Assembly (NCBI GenBank): GCA_023091735.1
Contig: JALKBU010000295.1
Location: 1-50,880, forward strand
Reading direction: 5' to 3'
DNA length: 50,880 nt
Source of the DNA: Trichomonas tenax
Taxonomy: Eukaryota > Parabasalia > Trichomonadida > Trichomonadidae
This document shows, one piece after another, positions 38,589 through 49,005 of the stretch. Position numbers and translations under genes: made by a program. The notes beneath the pieces were generated by a model. The model was not told the origin of the DNA and made no database searches. It saw only the letters and a program-made list of their open reading frames with translations. Position 1 is the stretch's first letter, and each line of letters begins with the position of its first letter.

Positions 38589-41500
38589 TTAAACAATTGA
38601 AGTAAATAACGATAATGGGATAATATTCAGCGCCCCATGAGCGCTGAAAATGTAGAATGATTTGTTCGCCATCCAAAGTGCACCTGCTTGAACTTGTTGC
38701 TTGTTTGCGAACCTGAAGACTTTGAGCTCGGTGTCAGCAGTTTCCATGTTGAATGGGCAGTAGCCAACCATTGTGTTTCCGACAAGACCGAAGACGTCTC
38801 CATCGAATATAATTTTATTGAAAACATTCTGTTCTGGGAGATCGATCGAGAAAACTTTTTGTCTGCTGTTGTCATAAACAATGAAAGAACTTGCTGTGAG
38901 AATACCTGTGAGGACACTCCTGGATATAGCAATTGCAATAGGTGTCTCTCTGAGCATTATCGAGTGTCTGATGAGTTTCTTGTTGTCGATGAAGACGAGA
39001 ACTTTCGATTTGCTCGCAGCTCTCATTACGCACGATCTCTCATCCAGAACGAAGTACGATGTGTCGTATGGAAGTATTGGGTAATATCTGCGGACGACAG
39101 ACTTACCAGCATTCTGTATTTCTTCGCGTGATATCTTGAAAACACTCGCGACGAATTGATTCAAAACATTGTTCTTCTTTGGATTGTTCTCGAAAGCAAT
39201 AAACGCTCCTTCCGCTCTTGTGCCGTAAACAACGTTTTCGTTCGAGCCGTATGTGTCAGGCATGAAATCTAAGTCCATGAAGATCTTCCTCGTTGGGACA
39301 ACGAAAACAGAATTAGGAGATCTTTCGTTGATGTCATACGAAACTTCTCCGTTCTCTGTGCTGATTTTCATTACGATGTTGTGTGTTTGCGTGATTGCTC
39401 TGATTTTGACGTGACTTGAATTATCTAGAATGATTGTTGCAGCGAGAGTTGAATTGACATTTGTTTGTATTGTTGCTGAGCTTGCGTTCTCTCTGAAGAC
39501 TTTCTGGTCGTGCGGATTAACGAATAATTGCGGAATTCCTTTGATGCATTGATTTGCGCCAAACATGAAATCGATCCATTCGTGAATTCTCTTTGAAACA
39601 TCGTCTGATTCCAATAACATTCTGTTTGTGTGGACGTATTTCGTTGGATCGCCACGAGCGAATGGGGGAAGAGTCAATCCCCTGAACCAAAGTCCGGCGC
39701 CGAAGAATGGCGGACATAACTCTAAAACAGGTGAATTTAAAGCACTCTCGAAATCATCGAAATCCGGAATGAAGCATGAGAAATCTGCTGATTTATCACT
39801 GCTCAACAAAGAAGTGTCACTTGCGCTGCTTTCGCTCGACGACAAACGGATGTTTTCGCTGGAAACGAAAACTTCGCTTCCTGACGTAATAGCGAGTCTC
39901 GGCTGCGAGAATTTCAAGAATGGAAGCCATTTGTCAGTGAATGGACAAACAGGAGGGTCAGTCATGAAGTTCCTCATTGCTATCTTCGATGATGGATTCG
40001 TGAGTCTCGGGAGTAACGGGAATCTCGTATAATCATTAAATGAGCGTCCAGCAACTCTGTTCAAGAACATAATATACTCGTAGTTGGAGATCTTGAAATC
40101 TAACCATCTTGCAGTGATGTTCTGGCAATCAGCCATCGCGTTGACGAAGTTCTTCGATGTGTGCATATAGATGCAGTTCGGAAGATTGCATCTCGTGAAC
40201 GCTTTGATGACAACACTCGATTTGTGTGGTTGGAAATCAATCAAGAACGATTTTCCACTTCTGAGAATGATTTCGACGCCTGTTGTCTGATTGAGATTTC
40301 CAAATGTGTGAATGAAGATAAACTGGATCTGCGCTGTTGAGTATTCTTTCGCTTTATGCTTCGAAGTCAATAAAAACTTTGATGGATAAAGTGCAAAAGC
40401 GACAGAATAAACTTGAGACAATTTTAATCTCTTCGCCTTGAATCTAACGATGACATCTGAATCACTGCCCGGAACTAAAGCGTCGTTGTAACGTGGAGCA
40501 TTCGGCCACCACTTAGTGTCTGATTGGATGAAGCTATTTGATGAAGTGTCGACTCTTTCTGTTCCTTTGTCGATGAAATCTTTCCAGATCGAAATTTCGG
40601 TGATTGTCTTTCGGCAGAACTTCCAGGCTTTGATTTCGTTGTGATGCAAATATTTCTTCATGTTTCCTGTGATGTCGTGAAGTCTGTAAATCGCCAAATT
40701 GTTTAAAGGCGACTTTTCTAATTTCTCGCCAACGATGTTTCCAGACAAATATCTGTATAAGTGTGACATTTTCTCGTAAACGACTTGCGGATACGAATTC
40801 ACCATCGTGTTGACGAAGAAGACGAGATTGGACATTAGCTTCTTGATGGATTCGTATTTCTCTAAGTCTGATTTATGGCGACGAGCGTTCATCATGTATT
40901 CGCACAGTTCTTCGATGATGAAAAGCGTTCTCGTCTTGGCTGGTGCAGGAATAACCTGCATAACATACAAAACAGCGCTCGCAAGGCTTTCGTATAACAG
41001 CGCGTGACCGTTATCGCACAAATCAACGCAGAACAACAGAGGAGGAATGTTCACTGCTTTCTTGAGTATTGTCAACAACGAACTAATGTCTGTAATGAAA
41101 CTCTGAACTGACGGTGGCTTAAAGAAGTCTCCAACATTGAATGGAGAGCTCTGCATCTCAAGGATCAATGCGTTGTTGTAGAAATTAGGCTTGAAATTGA
41201 AGAACAAGAATCTCGCGCATCTGTGAACGAGTTCTATCTTTGATTCGACACTCCAATCGATGAAATCGACATTGCACAATAAATGAAGGAATCTAAACGT
41301 GAAAATTGAACTTTCTTTGTTGTCTATTTGAAGGATATCAAGGAAAGCAACGATTTCATCGAGAAGATTGATATTCGGACTCTCTATGTAAATGGAGTGA
41401 ATCAAAACAACAGATTCGACTTGTTTGTCTTCAGGAATCCTCATTGCACACAAAATAGGCCAAACATACCACGCTTGGAAGCTGGAAACCCTCTGGCAGA

Positions 41501-44500
41501 AAGCTCTGTCCTTTGTCATGTCTTTAAGTGTCGAAATCGTTTTAACGCATTCATCGACATTATTGATGTAATGTGCAATATAACACAGAACGTGAAAAGT
41601 GAACGCGAACTCATCAGGCATCGCTCTTAACTGGCTCAGCATCTCTACTGTGCAGTGATCTTTTGTTATATGATACAATAGTCGTCTAGAGATCTCTGCT
41701 TTCTGTTTAGGAAGGAACTGCATCAACGCTCTGACTGTCGCACAGAAGATTCTCGGTGTTGGGCGATTGATTATCGTGAATAAATGATCGATCGCCGATG
41801 TCGCGTCAGGATGTGTTGTGAACATCGGCAATAGCTGCAACAGATCAATGACTTGGTCTATATCTGGGCACGAAACAATGTGAGAAATTAAAGAGTCCAA
41901 ATCATCTTTCGTCCACAAACTTTGTGGATACATTGCTAAAAGTTTGAACAATGCGTTTCTGATGCTTCTTACATTGATATCTGTACCACGCTTTCTGTTT
42001 TGTGTTCCCAAAACGAACTCTTTCTCATCAGGAGTGTACCATAATATGATTCTTATCATGTTAAGGAGATCGCTGAATGACATAACATTCCAGATTTCGT
42101 GCGATGAATCTTCGACATAAAGAACTTGATGCCAGTGGTCGACAATCTTCTGGAGGTTCTTCTGGTTGCAGACCATCCACAGCTCTAAGTTGAGAATGAT
42201 GTCTTTGAGAATTGCTTTGCGGCATTTTTCGTCTGTTGTGTCATTCAACAAATCTGTGAACCTGAGATATATTTCGTAACTTAAATTCTTGTTCTGGCGC
42301 AAGAAGTAGAGGACTATTTTATATCTTCCTGCAGACAAACCACCGCATCGCTTCATCAAGTCGATGACAGACTCGATGTAGCTGCCTGAGAGGTCTTTAA
42401 GCATGAAAAATGGAATTATCTTTGACGTGAAGTGATAATTATTTGTAATATCATAAATCGGTCTGAAGAAATCATTTGATGCTTGTGGAAGCTTAGGAAT
42501 GACTTCAACGTTTGGGCTATCGAGTAATTTACCGTGATTCATTAAAGAAACGATCTGGCTCTGCGACAAAACGCCGTATCGCAAATGGCAATCAGCGAGA
42601 ATGCAAATAACATTTTTCGTGTATTTAGGAGCATCAGCATTACAATAACCGCCGATTTGGACGAAAGAGTTCGGTGTTGCGAAGTTGGGATCCTTGCAGA
42701 CAACAAGAGAAGGCTGTTCACCATTGATTGATAACAAGAATTGAACTGATTCATCGCCTTTTGGATTATAAATGAATGTCAAGAAAACCCACTCAGAAGA
42801 AGGAATGTTCATCGAAAGAGTGACTGATGTCGGTCCTAATCCTGGTCCTGATAACTGTGCAATGAGACTTGAGCCCTTCATGTATAGAATGATGGAGGAA
42901 GAACCGTCATCAGCAACAGAGAAAATCATTGGTTGGATGTTCAATCTGAATCTGATCGAAAAATCAACATTGATCCAACACGAGAATGTAAATCCTTTCT
43001 TGATTTCGTTTGTGTCTAAATTCAAGAACTGTTCGTACTCTGTAGGGCTCTGGAACAATATTGTCGGTGTGTGGTTGTGGCAGCATTGCGCTAATGCGAT
43101 ATTTAAGAAGTTAATTGCCAATGGAGACATTTTCGAGAAATCTGTTTCTTTCTTTGGAATTGCTAACGAAAGATATTGATATGCGACTTGTTTCGATGAA
43201 AGATTTTGCGCCATGAAGTTCAATATAGGATAGAGTTTGTCGTTGATATCTTTCTCAGCGATATTATTATCAAATGAGAGACCTCTGAACTCAAAATTGT
43301 TCGGATAATTCTTAATCGTGTAAATAATCAACAAATCAAGTTCTCCTTTGTGGCACTGCCTTATATTTGTAGAAGAGAACTTGCACAGGTCTCCAAAGAA
43401 AGGAATGGACTTTGTGCCCATAATAGAAAGGAAGAGCAACAAAATAACTTCATTTTGCAAAACAAACATCGAATCTTTTCCTCCGATAGTTTTGTTATTC
43501 GCCATCAACGAAATCAAGAACGCAATTGTTTTGTCTGAAGCTCCATTGGGCTCTGCCTCCTTCATAGCGTGCGAGAAATTAACCCTGTTCTCTAAACTAA
43601 ACACTTTTCCTGTGTGTTTGACTTGTGTAAGTGAAACAAAAGATAAAACGCAAGCGAGCATTTCAGATGAAGGAGAAGCGAAAAAAATCTTCAAGATATA
43701 TGACTCTAAGTCTGTGAAATAGTCGATTAATCCTGTGAAATAAGAAACGTGAGAAATCAGCTGTTGCAAGCTCTTAACCATTGGTGTATAAAACTCTTTC
43801 ATTTTGATGTCATTGTTCGATAACAAATAAATGTAAAAGCTATGGATTGCATTGATAACGTTTTCATCGCGTTGTGGCAATACCATGATATCGGTGAATG
43901 CTGTAAATACATATTGAGAGCTCTGGTTATTCAAACATAATAACATGAAGCTGCGAACGAACTCAGGAATCGTGAAACACAAAAACAAAATATCCTTTCG
44001 TTTCAGTAAATCGACGACAATAATCAACATCGAGAACCAAGCCTTGTAGTCATTCTTTTGGCCTATCAATGCGTTCATTACGTTCGTTACTGCGTCAACA
44101 AACTGTTTATCTATGAGAGATTCGACCTTGTGTTGATCTTTTTGTCCAACGAAACGTATAAAATGCTCAGCGAAGAGATTTGGATACATCTCTGATTGCA
44201 TTATGATCTGCTTGAGGAGATCCGGCCATTTCTTAATGAGTCCTTCGAATAAACTATGTCTGATGTAATTAATCTTTTCATCAAAAACAGTGAAATATGA
44301 AAAATGAGGATTCATTTGTATACTGTTGATGATTGCATTGGCAACTACTGTTGGAATCAATTCGCAGTTCATTGAACAAATCAATTGGCATAAAAACATG
44401 AAAATTTCGTTTGAATATTTATAATCATCGCCCATGATCAAAATTGATAACTCAGAGAGAAACGTGATAGGAACCAATGTTTTTTGACAGTCCATGATTG

Positions 44501-45476
44501 GCTGAATAACGCCAACAAGATGCAATTGTTCGTTTGTAAAGAACTCTTCGATCTTAAGATGACTCTCTAGATCGTTATACGTAATGAATTGAAATTGTTG
44601 TGGAAACAAAATGATATCTTTAGGAGATGGCTCGTAATCAACTTTTTCGTATTTTTTCGTGTCTGGAATTTCGATTTTGTTGTTTGTTGTCATCTTTTTA
44701 AGCGCTTCGTAGACAATGTGACTGAATTCGATGATTGCATCCGATATAATAACACTATTTGAGTGAGTTGAAATTTGCAAAAGTAAATCTATCGCGTTGA
44801 GACTGAATTTATTCAATATTCCCAAAAGCCTACTTAAGATATCAGTAAAATCATAGTCTGTTGGTCCGTGAAGTTGGTTAATTATATGTGATATTGTAAC
44901 GCAAACTTCTTCGTAGTTGTTTTTGTCGCTAAGGAAGATGCTGAGGAATGATATGTGATTTCTGCTAAATTTCGCGCTGTGAAGAAAAATATTGCACAAT
45001 TGCGTTAATGATTTCTGTGGGACTTTGTTATATCCGGATTTAACATACCACGCAAAACAGAGGTGGAAAGCGAACAATATTTCCTCTGTGAATTCAACGA
45101 ATAAAGAAGTGACTAATGCGCTAAATAAAATCGAAAAATCATCGGAATACGAATCATCAATTGGCTGCAAAAGCCATCCGAAAGTATTTGCAATCAATCC
45201 TGGATTAGAATTCATATTTGATGCGATTGCAACGAATTCAGCCGAAAAATGAAACAAATCTTGTGTATTTTGCAACCTATTGATGCACTCGTATATGCTC
45301 GACACATCTTCGACTATTATTTGTATTTTTCGCTTGTTTAATACCGGAATCTGATATGAATGTTCGTTTATAGTCAAAGGGTCGTGATTCTTGGTGAAAA
45401 TTTGGAGAACATTCAACAGCCTGGTTGCAAGAGGCTCATCCCCTTCCGAATTTGGAGCGGATAAATGCCGCCGCAT
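38589..45476 (-). CDS. Giant BEACH-domain protein (neurobeachin/WDFY3-like)
   Basis: 2295 residues in one uninterrupted frame. The N-terminal about 800 residues are alpha-helical (armadillo-like). A concanavalin/LamG-like beta domain (about 825-960) opens with FTFSCWINVDF. More helices follow, then a PH-like domain (about 1670-1790, SDVIVRFKAKRLKLSQVYSVAF). A BEACH domain (about 1790-1980) includes ITARWLDFKISNYEYIMFLNRVAGRSFNDYTRFPLLPR and LCPPFFGAGLWFRGLTLPPFARG...RMLLESDDVSKRIHEWIDFMFGANQ. A WD40-like C-terminus runs to the end. This order is that of neurobeachin, LRBA and WDFY3, which act in vesicle traffic and autophagy. The middle of the BEACH domain is shorter and unlike others: the 'RDLSKPMGAL' and 'HYGTHYSS' parts are not visible. 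It starts at the ATG at 45474-45476. Confidence 0.85.
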   Translation of the reverse strand: MRRHLSAPNSEGDEPLATRLLNVLQIFTKNHDPLTINEHSYQIPVLNKRKIQIIVEDVSSIYECINRLQNTQDLFHFSAEFVAIASNMNSNPGLIANTFGWLLQPIDDSYSDDFSILFSALVTSLFVEFTEEILFAFHLCFAWYVKSGYNKVPQKSLTQLCNIFLHSAKFSRNHISFLSIFLSDKNNYEEVCVTISHIINQLHGPTDYDFTDILSRLLGILNKFSLNAIDLLLQISTHSNSVIISDAIIEFSHIVYEALKKMTTNNKIEIPDTKKYEKVDYEPSPKDIILFPQQFQFITYNDLESHLKIEEFFTNEQLHLVGVIQPIMDCQKTLVPITFLSELSILIMGDDYKYSNEIFMFLCQLICSMNCELIPTVVANAIINSIQMNPHFSYFTVFDEKINYIRHSLFEGLIKKWPDLLKQIIMQSEMYPNLFAEHFIRFVGQKDQHKVESLIDKQFVDAVTNVMNALIGQKNDYKAWFSMLIIVVDLLKRKDILFLCFTIPEFVRSFMLLCLNNQSSQYVFTAFTDIMVLPQRDENVINAIHSFYIYLLSNNDIKMKEFYTPMVKSLQQLISHVSYFTGLIDYFTDLESYILKIFFASPSSEMLACVLSFVSLTQVKHTGKVFSLENRVNFSHAMKEAEPNGASDKTIAFLISLMANNKTIGGKDSMFVLQNEVILLLFLSIMGTKSIPFFGDLCKFSSTNIRQCHKGELDLLIIYTIKNYPNNFEFRGLSFDNNIAEKDINDKLYPILNFMAQNLSSKQVAYQYLSLAIPKKETDFSKMSPLAINFLNIALAQCCHNHTPTILFQSPTEYEQFLNLDTNEIKKGFTFSCWINVDFSIRFRLNIQPMIFSVADDGSSSIILYMKGSSLIAQLSGPGLGPTSVTLSMNIPSSEWVFLTFIYNPKGDESVQFLLSINGEQPSLVVCKDPNFATPNSFVQIGGYCNADAPKYTKNVICILADCHLRYGVLSQSQIVSLMNHGKLLDSPNVEVIPKLPQASNDFFRPIYDITNNYHFTSKIIPFFMLKDLSGSYIESVIDLMKRCGGLSAGRYKIVLYFLRQNKNLSYEIYLRFTDLLNDTTDEKCRKAILKDIILNLELWMVCNQKNLQKIVDHWHQVLYVEDSSHEIWNVMSFSDLLNMIRIILWYTPDEKEFVLGTQNRKRGTDINVRSIRNALFKLLAMYPQSLWTKDDLDSLISHIVSCPDIDQVIDLLQLLPMFTTHPDATSAIDHLFTIINRPTPRIFCATVRALMQFLPKQKAEISRRLLYHITKDHCTVEMLSQLRAMPDEFAFTFHVLCYIAHYINNVDECVKTISTLKDMTKDRAFCQRVSSFQAWYVWPILCAMRIPEDKQVESVVLIHSIYIESPNINLLDEIVAFLDILQIDNKESSIFTFRFLHLLCNVDFIDWSVESKIELVHRCARFLFFNFKPNFYNNALILEMQSSPFNVGDFFKPPSVQSFITDISSLLTILKKAVNIPPLLFCVDLCDNGHALLYESLASAVLYVMQVIPAPAKTRTLFIIEELCEYMMNARRHKSDLEKYESIKKLMSNLVFFVNTMVNSYPQVVYEKMSHLYRYLSGNIVGEKLEKSPLNNLAIYRLHDITGNMKKYLHHNEIKAWKFCRKTITEISIWKDFIDKGTERVDTSSNSFIQSDTKWWPNAPRYNDALVPGSDSDVIVRFKAKRLKLSQVYSVAFALYPSKFLLTSKHKAKEYSTAQIQFIFIHTFGNLNQTTGVEIILRSGKSFLIDFQPHKSSVVIKAFTRCNLPNCIYMHTSKNFVNAMADCQNITARWLDFKISNYEYIMFLNRVAGRSFNDYTRFPLLPRLTNPSSKIAMRNFMTDPPVCPFTDKWLPFLKFSQPRLAITSGSEVFVSSENIRLSSSESSASDTSLLSSDKSADFSCFIPDFDDFESALNSPVLELCPPFFGAGLWFRGLTLPPFARGDPTKYVHTNRMLLESDDVSKRIHEWIDFMFGANQCIKGIPQLFVNPHDQKVFRENASSATIQTNVNSTLAATIILDNSSHVKIRAITQTHNIVMKISTENGEVSYDINERSPNSVFVVPTRKIFMDLDFMPDTYGSNENVVYGTRAEGAFIAFENNPKKNNVLNQFVASVFKISREEIQNAGKSVVRRYYPILPYDTSYFVLDERSCVMRAASKSKVLVFIDNKKLIRHSIMLRETPIAIAISRSVLTGILTASSFIVYDNSRQKVFSIDLPEQNVFNKIIFDGDVFGLVGNTMVGYCPFNMETADTELKVFRFANKQQVQAGALWMANKSFYIFSAHGALNIIPLSLFTSIV

Positions 45477-46479
45477 AATTTACAAAATCTTGTGTCACAT
45501 TTTTGTGCCATTTTCACTTTATTGCGGATATAGATTTATTGGGACGTGTGATTATGAAATATCAAATAAAATTTAAGAATATGTGAAGATTTAGCAAAGA
45601 TTTTATGTATACTGGGATTTTGGTCAGATAAACATCTGGGATAGAGCCCAGAAATGGTAATTCTAGTGTTGCAGTCGATCCATCCGATGATTTATTTTTG
45701 TGAGATTTCAATAGATTGTCATTGTATTACTTTCTGCATGTATTTAGTTGTTTTTGGACGAAATATGAAATTCCACAAAGCAAAACTGGATGAAACATGG
45801 CAAATTTTTGGACAATAAATTAATACTGGCAAATGAATCTTCGACAAATTGGTAAAATACTACCTATAACTTTTCTAATTGATCACCAACAATAAATACA
45901 TATATTGTCAATCAAATTTAATTTGTTAAAATCTTGATATTGATATTAACGATAATATGTCGTAAAATTTAGCGTATTTCTCGATTTTATTAATCTCTAT
46001 TATATAGATAAGCGTGAATAATAAATTCGAAAAATCGATTTGCTATATTGAAAGAATATGATTACTTTGATGCATTTATCCTTGGTTGTCTAAGATATGA
46101 TCTGTGATTAAAATGACAATATCTGTAGATAATTATCATTTCTTGTTAATTCGTGAAAATAGAAAATTTATTGAAGGATTGAACTCGGTAATCAATGATT
46201 TGTAGAACGGGAGTGACAAAGTGCATGGCGTAGAGAAGCTGAAAGAAATTCTGAACTATTAATGGAAGCATTGCTTGTTGACCATTTGCAAAAATGAATT
46301 TTTCAAAAGGTTGAAAACTTTAAAATATTCTGAAAATTATTCAAAAATTGGTGAAAAATCAATAATTTTTTCGAAAATTTCGGAATATTTAATTTATAAA
46401 ATGGAGTTATTTTAGTCATTAAGTATAATGGAATCAAAAAACAAAAAATACAATTGAGCGCAAACGTGACACTTCAAAA
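45477..46479. other. Gene-free 1-kb region between divergent genes
   Basis: Very A+T-rich. I see no ORF, RNA gene or repeat of note. Promoters of both flanking genes must be inside. Confidence 0.5.
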
Positions 46480-47136
46480 ATGCTGAAAAGAGGACTTTTC
46501 CTGTTCACTTCAGGCACGATTGGTGGAGGAATCGGAGCAATGATATCATCCGGTATCAAAGGAGAAGGAAAACCCTACGATCTCGCTAAAGTTGCGCTCT
46601 CTGGAATGCCTGTTGGTGCCCAGCTTTCTTCCTTCCCATTATCGTGCTGGGTGTTGTCGAACATCAGTCCGAAGTTTAAGTTCTTGATGATGAACAAAGA
46701 CAAACATCCGTTTAAATTCTATTTTGTCGGTGGTGTTGGCGCTGCTGCAATTTACACAGCTATAACATACACAGCACAGACAGTTTTGTACAACAGAGAG
46801 ACTAAAGGCGAAAAGAAGCAATTCAAGTTTGCAAATTATTACGATGCTTTCTTAGATCGCCTTGGTTTCTCCATTGGATTCCCAATGGGCATGGACTACA
46901 TCCAGGGACGTCTTGCCATTCCTAAGAGCCCATTTGCTCGCTATAGAAGAGATTATTACTGCTTGATGTACGCTCAGTTAGTGGGAAGGACAGCAGCATA
47001 TCCAATTCTTAGATATAGACACGGAATTAAGTATACAAAGATGATTAGACAGTTCTTGAAGAACTTCCCGAATATCATGATCACAAGTGACTGCGTTTCT
47101 GTTGTTAAGCCAATCTTCAACTTCATGATCGAGTAA
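46480..47136 (+). CDS. Multi-pass membrane protein, possibly organellar
   Basis: 218 residues, basic (pI clearly high), with small-residue-rich hydrophobic stretches: 5-25 (LFLFTSGTIGGGIGAMISSG), about 40-62, 82-102 (FVGGVGAAAIYTAITYTAQTV), about 127-140 (LGFSIGFPMGMDYIQG) and about 160-180. Glycine zippers and an excess of Lys/Arg recall inner-membrane proteins of mitochondria-related organelles, such as the Tim17/22/23 type, and hydrogenosomes are expected in this organism. There is no recognisable Tim or carrier signature (PX[DE]XX[RK] is absent), so this is only a suggestion. The ATG is preceded by TTCAAAA, like several other genes here. The coding frame is intact. Confidence 0.68.
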   Translation: MLKRGLFLFTSGTIGGGIGAMISSGIKGEGKPYDLAKVALSGMPVGAQLSSFPLSCWVLSNISPKFKFLMMNKDKHPFKFYFVGGVGAAAIYTAITYTAQTVLYNRETKGEKKQFKFANYYDAFLDRLGFSIGFPMGMDYIQGRLAIPKSPFARYRRDYYCLMYAQLVGRTAAYPILRYRHGIKYTKMIRQFLKNFPNIMITSDCVSVVKPIFNFMIE

Positions 47137-49005
47137 TACATGTTTTACAGACAAAATATAATATTTCGATTGGAATAATTGAACTTAAACCTAGGTGTGT
47201 ATAATAAAACTCTTAAAGCTCCATACATGTAATAAATTTGACTACATTATCACTAGATTATTAAATTAATTTCATATTTTTTAAAACATATCAAAATAAT
47301 ACACGTAATGATTAGATGGAGATGAGGAATGATTAATTATAGTAAAAGGAGGGGAACTTTTTTCCCATTTTTTCAGTGTTTCTTCTCTTCAGCAAACTTT
47401 TTCCTATGACAAGTTGCAGCAACTCTACTGCTTCCATTGGACTAAGCACAAGGCATGCCGCCAGTTTACAATAGACATCATCGACGAAAACAAAATCAAT
47501 TGAACCGATATTATCGAATTAATATTGGCTTTAACGATTATTTCATATTCCTGGGTTCTATAGCACTCTTATTAGATTGGGCTACTTTTGAGGCGTTTTC
47601 GAGGTATGAAATAATCGCAATATTTTCGATCTTTGTCAAAATACTACAATTTTGACTGTAAGTCACAGCATATAAAGAACATCTATCTTTTATATTCACA
47701 GAAGTACTCTTCGAGTCAATTGGGTCAGCCAGTTTTAAAATGCAAAATGGAATTTGCAAACAGATGAAATTTATGGTTAAAATTACTCTATTTCTGAATG
47801 AGTATGATTATTTGCTAGCATTTCCATCAGTAAATTGTTGATTTACCTTTATAATGAACTTAATACAACCACAAATGGCCGAAGTTGATAAAAACCTGAT
47901 CTCTCTTTGTGCTAGATGTTAAATCCTATACAATCAGGATATAATTGACGATGTTGTTATACTTTATTCGAATGAGAATTTTTAAAGAACAAATTTAAGT
48001 TATAACATATGTAAATAAGTTATAGCATATATTTGAAAAGGTGAACTTATAGATTCTCTCAACTTTCATCACGAAAAATCTTAAAAAAAAATCTATATAT
48101 GAATATTAGTGAAGAAAACACACATATTTTCAAATTACAGTATTCTCACTATAATACCCTTGGCTAAGAAGTTATTTTGTTTATGTTTTCACACGATGGT
48201 ACAGGGTCTTGCCTGATTCCAATTGCAGAATATTATGCTGAAGGAAGTGATAGAACCAAATTTGACTACTCTAGTACATGCAAATGTATTATTCTTGGCA
48301 AACACACCATTGGCAAAAGCCATTATAGAGAATCGAGGAATCACTTAGATCGAGCATGAGTTTCTTTCCATGTATCATCAGAAGTAGCAGCATATTTATG
48401 TGCTCTGTATTCACTCGAGATAAAACCAAAAAATATCTGTATTTTCATTTGATTCATTCAAAAATATGAACAAATGCGTCTTTTCTCAATAGGCATTATC
48501 ATTCCATTAGTTCTATAAAAAGGGGGGAACTTCACCTTTTACTACCAATCGCCTTGGGTCTCACACAGTAGGGTCCACACCCAATGGGGAACGAATAATA
48601 AACGAGCGGCAATCATTTGGGTGAGCCAATCATCCGGATCGAAATTGTATTTCCAGCAAAAAATGCAAATATCGAACATTTACCAGTATCGTGTGATATA
48701 GAATTGTGAGTATAGTATTATTACTGTTCAGATGTATGAGTTGTTCAATTTTTCGATTAAATCAAAACAATATCTCGGTCAAGAGAGACTTAAATAGTTA
48801 CATGAGTTGCGTCATTTAAAACATGTACCTGATTGATGCCTAACCGAATGCATTTTATTATAAAATTTTGTCGTTTTTCATCAGAATACAACTATTTTTA
48901 TTCCAAGTAGTAAAAAATGATGGTTATTATTATAATCATCATGCTTATTAGTAGTACCGAAGATTAAATGTATGGAGAAATAATAATTGTTTAGATTAGA
49001 TAAAA
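47137..49005. other. Gene-free region containing the left arm of a long inverted repeat
   Basis: No convincing gene. Two G-rich patches with a GGGGAACTT word (near 47352 and 48523) and a G+C-richer stretch at about 48530-48650 are present. The inverted-repeat arm at 47605-47810 is listed separately. Confidence 0.45.
47605..47810 (+). repeat. Left arm of a long inverted repeat
   Basis: Bases 47605-47731 (127 bp) are identical to the reverse complement of 50754-50880. Beyond that, similarity continues at roughly 80 percent to about 47810 (matching down to about 50675). The two arms enclose the 442-residue minus-strand gene. Because the right copy runs off the window, the true outer end of the repeat is unknown. 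Confidence 0.85.

Noticed and set aside
47455..47655. 66-codon open frame reaching into the inverted-repeat arm
   Set aside because: No recognisable domain or initiator; could be the end of a decayed gene but nothing supports it beyond openness.
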